Program-made: the position numbers and the translations under genes
Notes under the pieces: model-generated
Seen by the model: the letters and a program-made list of their open reading frames with translations, nothing else
Database searches by the model: none
What the model was told of the DNA's origin: nothing
Source of the DNA: Saprospiraceae bacterium
Lineage (GTDB): Bacteria; Bacteroidota; Bacteroidia; Chitinophagales; Saprospiraceae
Direction of reading: 5' to 3'
Assembly: GCA_013002475.1 (NCBI GenBank)
Contig: JABDJM010000381.1
Location: 1 to 6,479, forward strand
Length of the DNA stretch: 6,479 nt
Part shown: piece after piece, positions 1-6,479 of the stretch
How positions within the stretch are numbered: the stretch's first letter is position 1
Layout: each line of letters opens with the position of its first letter

Positions 1-681
<681 letters not shown>

Positions 682-802
682 CAAAAATCGAAGGACCAAA
701 AGACCAATGGAAATATAGGATCGACGAAAAGCGGTTCTGGAGACCCGTTTTTTCGTGACTATTCAAGCGCTGTATCGTCCTATTAATGAAGGTTTTGGAC
801 AG

Positions 803-891
803 TTTTAACGTTTTTAACTATCGCTTCAGGCACTTTAAAAGTCCCTTAACACAAAAAGCCTTCGTTTTGTCATAACTTGTAGCTGTACTTG
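803..891 (+). promoter_or_regulatory. Probable promoter/operator region for the 923 gene
   Basis: The right half of the 615-922 intergenic region holds no supportable gene and must carry the promoter for the gene at 923. Visible elements are a near-tandem pair GTTTTAAC (802-809) and GTTTTTAAC (810-818), a palindrome ACTTT-A-AAAGT (832-842), and a degenerate -7-like TAACTTG at 873-879 (one T short of TAACTTTG). No -33 TTG is correctly spaced from that box; a TTTG at 866-869 could instead serve a weak TACTTG at 886-891. Which box is used cannot be decided from sequence. The left half (615-780) holds only the proS promoter and leader. Confidence 0.3.
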
Positions 892-922
892 TAAGAGAGT
901 CGCAGACAGTAAAAAAGAAAAA

Positions 923-2188
923 ATGAGAAAGATTTCACTACAAAAATGGATGTTCGGATTGCTAGCCCTTTTCCTTGTCGGGAATGTGACGGCGCAGGAT
1001 GATATCTATTATAATCCGGATGAGGACATTGCGTATTCCGATGCCCATTCAGAGAGTTATGACGATAATGATGAAGATTATTATGATTATGACTATGATG
1101 ATGAAGAGTACGAAAGCTACGATGACGATTATGATTATCGATACTCTTCAAGGATTCGAAGATTCCACCGCCCATACCGGGGCTTCGGATATTACGATCC
1201 CGTCTATGTAGACCGTTTTGTGTATGATCCATATTTCTACTCACCAGGTGTAAGTATCTATGTGGTCAACGATTATTGGAGCTATCGCAACTGGAATCGG
1301 TGGAACAGATGGAATAGATGGAACCGTTGGAATAGTTGGGGCTACAGGCCATATAGCTATGCGAGCTATGGCAATGCCTATTCACCATGGAATTCCTGGG
1401 GTAACCCATATTATGGAGGTTCCTACTGGAATAATCCTTACAATAGTTATTACGGAGCAGGTTACAACCCTTATTGCCCACCCGGAGGCTACGCTGCCTA
1501 CAACAATTACTCAGGAAATAATAGCGGAAGTACACACTACTTCAGCGGAAATGATAACGGTACGTACTACGGAGTAAGAAATGGAGGAGTTGGATCAAGA
1601 CCTGTACGCACATCGCCACGAACAAATGCCGATCCCACGGACACAAGAACCACACCTAACGGTGTGACCAGAGGTCCCGGAAAAGTTACGCCTGATACAC
1701 CTACAAGAATCACCGAGCGACCAACTCGGGGTTCTGAAACTACAACACGCAGACCTGATGTAGATCGTCCAACCAGACGACCTGGTGTCAGTACAAGCCC
1801 TACAGAAAGACCAACCAGACGCCCACAAGTGGAAACACCCACACGACGTCCACAGGTTGATCGCCCAACTCGAAGACCGCAAGTAGAGCGTCCTACAAGG
1901 AGGCCACAAGTCGAAAGACCTTCTGGCAATAGCAGGAGACCACAGGTTGACCGATCAAGAAGAACCCCAAGTCCTTCTATCAATCGATCAAACAATTCTT
2001 CCAGATCAAGAGGAAATTCCGGTATAAGCACTCCAAACAGGAGTCGCTCAAGCAACAGCGGGATCAATCGCTCAAGCAACCGTTCTTCTTCAAGGAGTAG
2101 CGGATCTGTAAGAAGCAGTTCTTCTTCCAGAAGTAGCGGAAGCTCCCGATCATCCTCTTCACGTTCAGGTCGGAACAACAGAGGATAA
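923..2188 (+). CDS. Exported low-complexity protein: acidic, aromatic, PTRRPQV-repeat and Ser/Arg blocks
   Basis: Function unknown; 421 residues. A Sec signal peptide (1-24, ending GNVTA before QDD) predicts export. The mature protein falls into blocks. Residues 26-72 are acidic and Tyr-rich, with 23 Asp/Glu and 12 Tyr in 47 positions. Residues ~73-220 are rich in Tyr, Trp, Asn, Gly and Ser, with WNR units at 124-138 and a single Cys in NPYCPP. Residues ~225-344 are Thr/Pro/Arg-rich with a PTRRPQV array. Residues 345-421 hold 35 Ser and 16 Arg and no acidic residue. No catalytic motif is visible. The opposite charges of the two ends suggest self-association or binding to charged surfaces, but that is inference. 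The start is preceded by the A-rich AAAAAAGAAAAA typical of Bacteroidota and directly encodes the signal peptide. The gene is monocistronic, closed by the terminator at 2206-2251. It is probably a structural, adhesive or matrix protein; it should not be named after proS, its neighbour. Confidence 0.88.
   Translation: MRKISLQKWMFGLLALFLVGNVTAQDDIYYNPDEDIAYSDAHSESYDDNDEDYYDYDYDDEEYESYDDDYDYRYSSRIRRFHRPYRGFGYYDPVYVDRFVYDPYFYSPGVSIYVVNDYWSYRNWNRWNRWNRWNRWNSWGYRPYSYASYGNAYSPWNSWGNPYYGGSYWNNPYNSYYGAGYNPYCPPGGYAAYNNYSGNNSGSTHYFSGNDNGTYYGVRNGGVGSRPVRTSPRTNADPTDTRTTPNGVTRGPGKVTPDTPTRITERPTRGSETTTRRPDVDRPTRRPGVSTSPTERPTRRPQVETPTRRPQVDRPTRRPQVERPTRRPQVERPSGNSRRPQVDRSRRTPSPSINRSNNSSRSRGNSGISTPNRSRSSNSGINRSSNRSSSRSSGSVRSSSSSRSSGSSRSSSSRSGRNNRG
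1292..1336 (+). repeat. Trp-Asn-Arg tandem array (9-bp period)
   Basis: Four consecutive WNR tripeptides followed by WNS, then WG (residues 124-140 of the exported protein). Codons vary between units: Asn alternates AAT/AAC and Arg uses CGG, AGA, AGA and CGT. The peptide is thus more regular than the DNA. Five tryptophans spaced every third residue would give a periodic aromatic/cationic surface. Confidence 0.85.
1811..1912 (+). repeat. PTRRPQV nonapeptide array (27-bp period)
   Basis: Four exact PTRRPQV heptapeptides begin at 1811, 1838, 1865 and 1892, separated by two-residue spacers (ET, DR, ER), a strict 27-bp period. Degenerate copies flank them: RPTRRPGV upstream (from about 1760) and SRRPQVDR downstream (1931-1954). 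Synonymous codons differ at nearly every position; the four Val codons are GTG, GTT, GTA and GTC. The repeat is therefore old, or kept by selection on the protein, and not a fresh DNA duplication. Confidence 0.88.
1955..2185 (+). repeat. Ser/Arg-rich low-complexity tail
   Basis: This codes for the last 77 residues of the exported protein: 35 Ser, 16 Arg, some Asn and Gly, no Asp or Glu. It contains many short RSS/SRSS runs with mixed AGx and TCx serine codons. It is expected to be disordered and strongly basic. The antisense strand is open here only because of this codon bias. Confidence 0.8.
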
Positions 2189-2205
2189 TCCATTGAAATA
2201 AATGG

Positions 2206-2251
2206 AATAGGTGGATACTTGGCTTGCCCAGATATCCACCTATTTTTTTTT
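2206..2251 (+). terminator. Strong intrinsic terminator of the 923-2188 gene
   Basis: AATAGGTGGATA (2206-2217) pairs perfectly with TATCCACCTATT (2233-2244): a 12-bp stem with a 15-nt loop, followed by a T run through 2251. It starts 17 nt after the stop codon at 2188. It is a textbook Rho-independent terminator on the plus strand and separates the low-complexity protein gene from the operon that begins at 2275. Confidence 0.92.
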
Positions 2252-2262
2252 GGTGAATCCCA

Positions 2263-2270
2263 TACCTTTG
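2263..2270 (+). promoter_or_regulatory. Operon promoter -7 box TACCTTTG, next to the start codon
   Basis: TACCTTTG is an exact TAnnTTTG -7 box, identical to the one before proS. It ends only 4 nt before the ATG at 2275, so the predicted transcription start falls on or beside the start codon, implying a leaderless or nearly leaderless mRNA. The place expected for a -33 TTG (about 2241) is instead the terminator's T tract. The promoter is therefore either unusual or weak, or it depends on the T-rich tract. Confidence 0.55.
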
Positions 2271-2274
2271 AGTC

Positions 2275-3783
2275 ATGATATTCAGATTCCCACTTATTCT
2301 TGTCATCCTGCTATTCTCCGGATTCTCCCAGGCGCAGGTTGCCGATGATATTATTCGTTACAGCAGACTGGAAACTTTCTCTACCGCCAGAAGTGCTGGT
2401 GTTGGAGGAGGCCTAAGCGCCCTTGGAACCGATTTTGCCATGATAGGCGTCAATCCCGGCGGCCTGGGAAACTACCGTAAATCAGAGTTTGTACTTTCTC
2501 CCGGATTGAATCTGGACAACACAGAATCGGATGTCCTAAATGATAACGAAGGAATAGAGTCCAACTCGAAAGTGAAGTTCGGTTTTCGGAATCTGGGGTT
2601 TGTTTTTAACCGGAAGCCAAGAGGAAATAAATGGAAAACTTACAATGTGGCTATTGGCTTTAACCAGGTGGCCAACTACCATAGAGAATTCAGTTTTGCA
2701 GGTAGAACCCAGGGATCGGTAGTCGATCGATTTTTGGAGCTGGCTTACGATGGGGGACAGGCCATTAGCCCAGAACAGCTCGATGATTTTGAAGCTGGCC
2801 TGGCTTACGAAACGGGTGCCCTGTTTGATCCGGATTCCAGCGATGGACCAGATTATTTCAATGACTTTGAAGAAGGCCCAACAGTCTATAAAATGCAGCA
2901 GGTAACTACCAAAGGAAATATCAATGAGCTGCTTATCGCTTTCGCAGGGAATTATAATGACAAGCTTTCAATTGGAGCCTCCTTCGGAGTTCCGATAGTG
3001 AACTATACGTACAAAAAAATCTATAACGAGGAGGATGATGGCCCGGGAAAGGAAGGTGACATTGCCTTTTTTAACGCATTAAAATTTAATGAAGACCTGA
3101 ATACATCAGGGGTCGGATTCAATGCAAAAATCGGGGCCACCTATCGGGTAACTCAGGCTTTTAGATTCGGGATAGCAGTACACAGTCCCACCTGGATGAG
3201 ACTTACAGACTTGTACTACAATAAACTACGATACAACTTTACAGGATCAAATGGCCTTGACGTGGAAGAAGAAGCCTCAAGCCCTGATGGCACCTTTGAT
3301 TATGGACTGACCACTCCCTGGCGTGCAATCGGTTCAGCTGCTTTCATTGTAGGGAAAAAAGGCTTTGTTACCGGAGAAGTTGAATACCTGGATTATAGTA
3401 CAGCTAAATTCAACTTTACCCGCAACAGCAGTTCTTCCGGAGATGCCTCTTATGAGCGCGAAGTAAACGATGAGATCCTAAACGATTTCGGATCTGCAGT
3501 GAATCTAAGATTGGGTGGAGAGATCGTGCTCAGTGACTGGCGGGCCAGGGCCGGAATTGGCCTCATCGGCAAGCCAAAAATAGATGATGATAGCATTGAT
3601 CTTCATTATTCTGTCGGTTTTGGCTATCGCGGAAATGGCTTTTATTTCGATATGGCATACAGATTGTTCCAATATCAGCAGGAGTATCGTCCCTATAACC
3701 TGGTAGACGATGATCTCGAGCCCCTTGTTGAAGTTGAAGGTCTTAATAATCAGATACTTACAACGGTAGGCTTTCGATTTTAG
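2275..3783 (+). CDS. FadL/TodX (OmpP1)-like outer-membrane beta-barrel transporter
   Basis: This 502-residue protein is probably an outer-membrane channel for hydrophobic molecules; the substrate is unknown. Bacteroidota members are often labelled 'hemin receptor', but no haem-specific evidence is visible. A signal peptide (1-20, ending GFSQA before QVADD) is followed by the conserved hatch-like start: RYSRLETFSTARSAGVGG at 28-45, SALGTDFAMIGVNPGGLG at 48-65, then YRKSEF. The body shows alternating polar/aromatic beta-strand patterns with long acidic loops, such as EEDDGPGKEGD. The C-terminus ends TTVGFRF, with the terminal aromatic residue used for BAM-dependent assembly. Length fits the family (about 450-520). 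It is the first gene of a plus-strand run, 15 bp before the next start. No Shine-Dalgarno site is present, and the promoter box is almost on the ATG. Family assignment is good; the transported substrate is unassigned. Confidence 0.86.
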   Translation: MIFRFPLILVILLFSGFSQAQVADDIIRYSRLETFSTARSAGVGGGLSALGTDFAMIGVNPGGLGNYRKSEFVLSPGLNLDNTESDVLNDNEGIESNSKVKFGFRNLGFVFNRKPRGNKWKTYNVAIGFNQVANYHREFSFAGRTQGSVVDRFLELAYDGGQAISPEQLDDFEAGLAYETGALFDPDSSDGPDYFNDFEEGPTVYKMQQVTTKGNINELLIAFAGNYNDKLSIGASFGVPIVNYTYKKIYNEEDDGPGKEGDIAFFNALKFNEDLNTSGVGFNAKIGATYRVTQAFRFGIAVHSPTWMRLTDLYYNKLRYNFTGSNGLDVEEEASSPDGTFDYGLTTPWRAIGSAAFIVGKKGFVTGEVEYLDYSTAKFNFTRNSSSSGDASYEREVNDEILNDFGSAVNLRLGGEIVLSDWRARAGIGLIGKPKIDDDSIDLHYSVGFGYRGNGFYFDMAYRLFQYQQEYRPYNLVDDDLEPLVEVEGLNNQILTTVGFRF

Positions 3784-3798
3784 GATTTTAAGACAGAC

Positions 3799-4809
3799 AT
3801 GATCCGAAACCACATTCTTCTGATAATTCTATTTGCAACCAGCTGGCAGCTTGTGGCCCAGGAGGATCAGGCCAAGTGGGGGACCCACTATAAGGCCATC
3901 GAGGAAAGAATTCTAGCAGAAACAAAGTGGAGGTATACCTATGCAATGCATCTGGAGTCCAATACCATCATTCACCAGGCAGAGGATTTTTACGAATACT
4001 ATATTCATTTCAAATACAACTATGTCATAGAGCAGTATTTGAATGGAAGGATGACGCGCGGACCCTGGTCTGTGGACGGCAGTATGCTGAATTATTCCTT
4101 CAAAAGAGTGGACCGCTTTGAAGTTGCCAAGTTGGATAAGCAGACTTTGGTGCTGGAGTTTAAACAGCCTAATTCGAAGGGTACCTACCAGTACCATTTT
4201 GTCAGAGTAGATTCCAAGGATGCGCCTTTTGTAAAACCGGCCAATGAGCTTCCGGATATTATAGTCGAAAAAATGCGTCCCGCAGAGCGTCGCCGCCGAT
4301 TGGCAGCTCGCCGCAAAAAGAAAAAAGATCGTAAAAAGTCTGCAAGTAGCTTGCCTTACATAAGTATTGAACTGATCGGTGGGGGATACTATGGTGGAAT
4401 AGATCCTGTGTTAAGGGATTATATTCACATAAAAAGTAGTGGCAGGCTTGTGAAAGAATTTAAGAGCAGGAACGGGGGTCTCATAGTAACGAAGAAAGAT
4501 ATTCCAAGACAAGAACTTGAAGAATTTGCGGATTACATCACACGCCAAAAATTCTTTAATATGGAAAGGATCTACGATTGTAATTCCTCCAGTTGTCAGA
4601 CACGAAAGCAAAAAAAACCAACACCTATTCCCCTGCGTTTGGCAGTTGCCTATGGCAATAAGAAAAAGGTGGTTACTATCGCCATTTGGGGAGGGGATAA
4701 ATACCAGGATCAATATGTGGATTATCCCAAGCCCCTGGATTATATTATCGAGGCCATTCAGAAAATGGCGCACCGACTGGATGATGATAAAGCGCTTTCG
4801 AAGCTCTGA
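3799..4809 (+). CDS. Secreted two-domain protein of unknown function with a polybasic linker
   Basis: I cannot assign a function. The 336 residues begin with a signal peptide (1-20, ending WQLVA before QEDQ), so the product is periplasmic or exported. Residues ~35-140 look like a small beta-rich, lipocalin-like domain: a TKWRYTY strand, then GRMTRGPWSVDGSMLNYSF and a QTLVLEF strand. A strikingly basic linker follows at 160-180, with RRRR and RRKKKKDRKK runs. Residues ~185-325 form a second domain (ISIELIGGGYYGG, DYIHIKSSGRLVKEF, ELEEFADYITRQKFFNME) that resembles the DUF6438 class of Bacteroidota proteins; this is resemblance by eye only. C261 and C266 (CNSSSC) could form a disulfide. It begins 15 bp after the barrel gene and probably shares its mRNA, which suggests an envelope role. 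No catalytic residues are evident. Confidence 0.8.
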   Translation: MIRNHILLIILFATSWQLVAQEDQAKWGTHYKAIEERILAETKWRYTYAMHLESNTIIHQAEDFYEYYIHFKYNYVIEQYLNGRMTRGPWSVDGSMLNYSFKRVDRFEVAKLDKQTLVLEFKQPNSKGTYQYHFVRVDSKDAPFVKPANELPDIIVEKMRPAERRRRLAARRKKKKDRKKSASSLPYISIELIGGGYYGGIDPVLRDYIHIKSSGRLVKEFKSRNGGLIVTKKDIPRQELEEFADYITRQKFFNMERIYDCNSSSCQTRKQKKPTPIPLRLAVAYGNKKKVVTIAIWGGDKYQDQYVDYPKPLDYIIEAIQKMAHRLDDDKALSKL

Positions 4810-4838
4810 TCTCAAATTCCTATCTTCCACAAAAAATC

Positions 4839-5600
4839 ATGCGGTTCTTAAGTTTCCTTCTGATCATTGGATCTTCCTGCCTAATTGCATGCAATTCAAA
4901 GCAAGTAACTGAAGATCCCTTTGAGCATATCTCTGATGTAAAGGCTAAGAATTTGCTTAAGCAAGCCCTTAAGGGTTCGGGAGGACTGGACAACTGGATT
5001 TCTCTGGACAAACTTACTTTCCAAAAACAATATAGGTTGTATCTGGAATCAGGAGAGGTTGAAACCTCCGCTGATCAGCGGCACAGCTATTCCCTTCAGG
5101 GAGAAAGAAAAGGGACAATAAGTTGGAAGGACGGATCGGAGGATCACAGGATTAATTTTTCGAAGGATAAAATGGAAAAACTTCTTGCTGGACAGCGGGA
5201 TACTTCCTGGTCAGAAACCAGAATTGAAAACACTGTCCTGAGTTCCGTTTTTGTCATGATGATTCCCTATAACTTATTGGATCCTACTGCCAGCTTATCC
5301 TATGCAGGAGAAGAAATGTTCAATGGAAAACTTGTTGAAGTCCTGCAAGTGGAATACGACCCGGATCAACATGAAAACCATACAACACCTGACATCTGGT
5401 GGCTCTTGTTTTCTAAAGACAACTATGCATTGCTGGGTTACAAGGTGAAACATAAGGATCACATTAGTCTGGTGGAAAATCTTCAAAACAAGAAAATTCA
5501 GGGAATACTTTTACCAGAAGGAAGGAAAAGCTGGCGGGTGGATGAACAGGGAAATAAGTTGTACTTGAGGGCTGACTATTCTTACAGCTACATTGAATGA
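4839..5600 (+). CDS. Outer-membrane-type lipoprotein of unknown function
   Basis: A 253-residue protein with a lipoprotein signal peptide: MRF, a hydrophobic stretch, and the lipobox LIAC with Cys at residue 18, to be lipidated after cleavage. Asn at +2 is not the inner-membrane retention Asp, so outer-membrane sorting is expected. The mature part begins with a helical segment (AKNLLKQALKGSGGLDNWIS at 36-55), then alternating beta-strand patterns (KLTFQKQYRLYLESGEVE, HRINFSKDKM, LVEVLQVEYDP, YALLGYKVKH). This layout recalls LolA/LolB-fold lipoproteins and the DUF6503-type group of Bacteroidota, but I cannot confirm either. It starts 29 bp after the preceding stop with no promoter box in the gap, and its stop overlaps the next start as ATGA, indicating translational coupling. 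Confidence is high that it is a lipoprotein, low for any role. Confidence 0.82.
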   Translation: MRFLSFLLIIGSSCLIACNSKQVTEDPFEHISDVKAKNLLKQALKGSGGLDNWISLDKLTFQKQYRLYLESGEVETSADQRHSYSLQGERKGTISWKDGSEDHRINFSKDKMEKLLAGQRDTSWSETRIENTVLSSVFVMMIPYNLLDPTASLSYAGEEMFNGKLVEVLQVEYDPDQHENHTTPDIWWLLFSKDNYALLGYKVKHKDHISLVENLQNKKIQGILLPEGRKSWRVDEQGNKLYLRADYSYSYIE

Positions 5601-6160
5601 GAAAAATCATTTTAGAGGCAAAGGCATGCACAATATGTGAAAGCCAATTAGAGCATGGTGTTCGGCCGGTATTTTCAATCCATAAGCAATCCAGGATCGC
5701 TATCATCGGCCAGGCGCCAGGACTAAAGGTCCACCAAAGTGGTGTTCCTTGGGATGATGCTAGTGGAAGGAGGTTAAGAGATTGGCTTAAGGTTACAGAC
5801 AAGCAGTTTTATGATCCCCAACTGTTTGCCATCCTACCCATGGGTTTTTGTTATCCGGGTCGTGGTGTTTCGGGGGATCTTCCTCCCAGACCAGAATGTG
5901 CTCCACAATGGCATCCACAGATGTTAGCGGGAATGAAGAGTATCCAACTCAAATTGCTGGTGGGTAGTTATGCTCAATCTTATTACCTCCAGGATAGGAA
6001 CAAACTTACAGATAGAGTGAGAAATTGGAAGAGTTACGAACCTGAGTTTATTCCTCTTCCACATCCCTCTCCTAGAAACAATATTTGGCTTCGCAAAAAT
6101 CTATGGTTCGAAAAAGATTTGATTCCTTACTTACAGGAACGAGTTCATGCAATCATCTAA
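5597..6160 (+). CDS. Uracil-DNA glycosylase superfamily protein with four-Cys iron-sulfur signature
   Basis: Likely a cytoplasmic base-excision repair glycosylase that removes uracil or another deaminated base from DNA. The 187 residues show motif 1 IIGQAPG at 36-42, followed by HQSGVPWDDASGRRLRDWL, and motif 2 PHPSPRNN at 155-162. C11-x2-C14, then C85 and C101 separated by 15 residues, match the [4Fe-4S] spacing of family 4/5 UDGs (COG1573). The length of about 190 is usual. Position 2 of the motif 1 core is Gln, where family 4 enzymes have Glu (GEAPG) and family 5 have Leu (GLAPG); HPSPRN is like SMUG1. Activity and base preference therefore cannot be assumed. The ATG overlaps the upstream stop by 4 nt (ATGA), so translation is probably coupled. 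The downstream thioesterase start is within a few bases of its stop. Confidence 0.9.
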   Translation: MRKIILEAKACTICESQLEHGVRPVFSIHKQSRIAIIGQAPGLKVHQSGVPWDDASGRRLRDWLKVTDKQFYDPQLFAILPMGFCYPGRGVSGDLPPRPECAPQWHPQMLAGMKSIQLKLLVGSYAQSYYLQDRNKLTDRVRNWKSYEPEFIPLPHPSPRNNIWLRKNLWFEKDLIPYLQERVHAII

Positions 6161-6164
6161 TTAT

Positions 6165-6479
6165 ATGAAATACAATAACAGACTGAACAGGGCTTTGGAG
6201 AAACTCAAAAAGCTTCCGGAATTTACAAGGCATTATCTCCGGAATCGAAGCATTGGAAAAATGGTTCCTTTCGTTGGGACTTCAGGTCTGGATTTTCAAA
6301 AGATGTCCTGCGAAGAGGTGATCATAACGATCCCGAACAAACGTAAAGTTCAAAATCATATCCACCAGGTGCATGCGGCAGCTACAGTCTTGCTTGCTGA
6401 GACGGCCTCCGGGATGGTAGTGGGCATGAACATTCCGGATGATAAGCTTCCGTTGATGAAGAGCCTTTCGGCCAAGTAC
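6165..6479 (+). CDS. Hotdog-fold DUF4442/PaaI-like thioesterase, N-terminal part (runs off right edge)
   Basis: Likely a cytoplasmic acyl-CoA thioesterase-like protein of unknown substrate. The open frame continues to the window edge (105 codons from this start). After a basic N-terminal helix (NNRLNRALEKLKKLPEF), the sequence VPFVGTSGLDFQKMSCEEVI leads into NKRKVQNHIHQVHAAATVLLAE and SGMVVGMNIP. That is the pattern of the hotdog central helix with His residues and a Glu (E79 from this start) in the usual active-site region. Typical length is about 140-160, so roughly a third is missing. Start choice is uncertain. An in-frame ATG at 6147, overlapping the glycosylase by 14 bp and preceded by AGGA at 8 nt, would add MQSSNY. 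I prefer 6165 because its AT-rich upstream and ATGAAA context is usual in Bacteroidota. The gene continues the operon. Confidence 0.82.
   Translation, partial: MKYNNRLNRALEKLKKLPEFTRHYLRNRSIGKMVPFVGTSGLDFQKMSCEEVIITIPNKRKVQNHIHQVHAAATVLLAETASGMVVGMNIPDDKLPLMKSLSAKY

Noticed and set aside
786..875. 29-codon plus-strand frame starting MKVLDSFN in the intergenic region
   Set aside because: It is short, has no ribosome-binding context or recognisable features, and lies over the expected promoter region of the gene at 923. It is probably chance.
1811..1912. 27-bp period considered as a CRISPR array or iteron set
   Set aside because: The periodicity is at peptide level only; the DNA units differ at most third positions and there are no unique spacers. 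It lies within one reading frame.
923..2188. Idea that the low-complexity protein is a prolyl-tRNA synthetase-related or eukaryotic SR-type RNA-processing protein
   Set aside because: It has no synthetase motifs. The Ser/Arg tail resembles SR proteins only in composition, and the signal peptide directs the protein out of the cytoplasm.
1567..2193. Long antisense open frame (208 codons, Leu/Glu/Arg-rich) opposite the exported protein gene
   Set aside because: It mirrors the Arg/Ser/Pro codon bias of the plus-strand repeats (AGA/TCT-rich codons read as Leu/Glu in antisense), lacks a plausible start context, and the plus-strand frame has a signal peptide and organised repeats.
2275..3783. Specific haem-receptor function for the beta-barrel protein
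   Set aside because: It has no TonB box, plug domain or haem-binding motif. The fold signature is FadL/TodX-like, so the common 'hemin receptor' label is not supported by this sequence.

Overview
The window looks like chromosomal core sequence from a member of the Bacteroidota, most likely a marine-type Flavobacteriia. Three things point there: a short archaeal/eukaryotic-type prolyl-tRNA synthetase with the flavobacterial N-terminus, two copies of the Bacteroidota -7 promoter octamer TACCTTTG (TAnnTTTG class), and starts that mostly sit behind A/T-rich sequence instead of Shine-Dalgarno sites. No mobile element, tRNA, rRNA or CRISPR array was seen.

Layout. Positions 1-614 (minus strand) hold the first ~204 codons of proS; the rest lies off the left edge. 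A 308-bp divergent intergenic region (615-922) carries the proS promoter and several candidate operator elements. Positions 923-2188 (plus) encode an exported low-complexity protein built of an acidic Asp/Tyr block, an aromatic Trp/Tyr/Asn block with a WNR tandem array, a PTRRPQV array and a Ser/Arg tail. A strong intrinsic terminator (2206-2251) ends that unit. It is followed within 12 bp by a -7 box for the next unit, placed so close to the start codon that the transcript may be leaderless.

From 2275 to the right edge, five genes run head to tail with spacings of 15 bp, 29 bp, a 4-bp ATGA overlap and at most a few bp. They are a FadL/TodX-like outer-membrane beta-barrel, a secreted two-domain protein of unknown function, a lipoprotein of unknown function, an iron-sulfur uracil-DNA glycosylase superfamily protein, and the start of a hotdog-fold DUF4442-type thioesterase. 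This looks like one operon. The first three products are envelope proteins; the last two are cytoplasmic and have no obvious shared pathway with them, so the grouping is probably lineage gene order and not a dedicated system.

I did not find a convincing novel defence, mobile or biosynthetic system. The items most worth a second look are the block-structured exported protein, whose peptide repeats are kept while their codons have diverged, the compact terminator/promoter/leaderless junction, and the mixed-motif DNA glycosylase.
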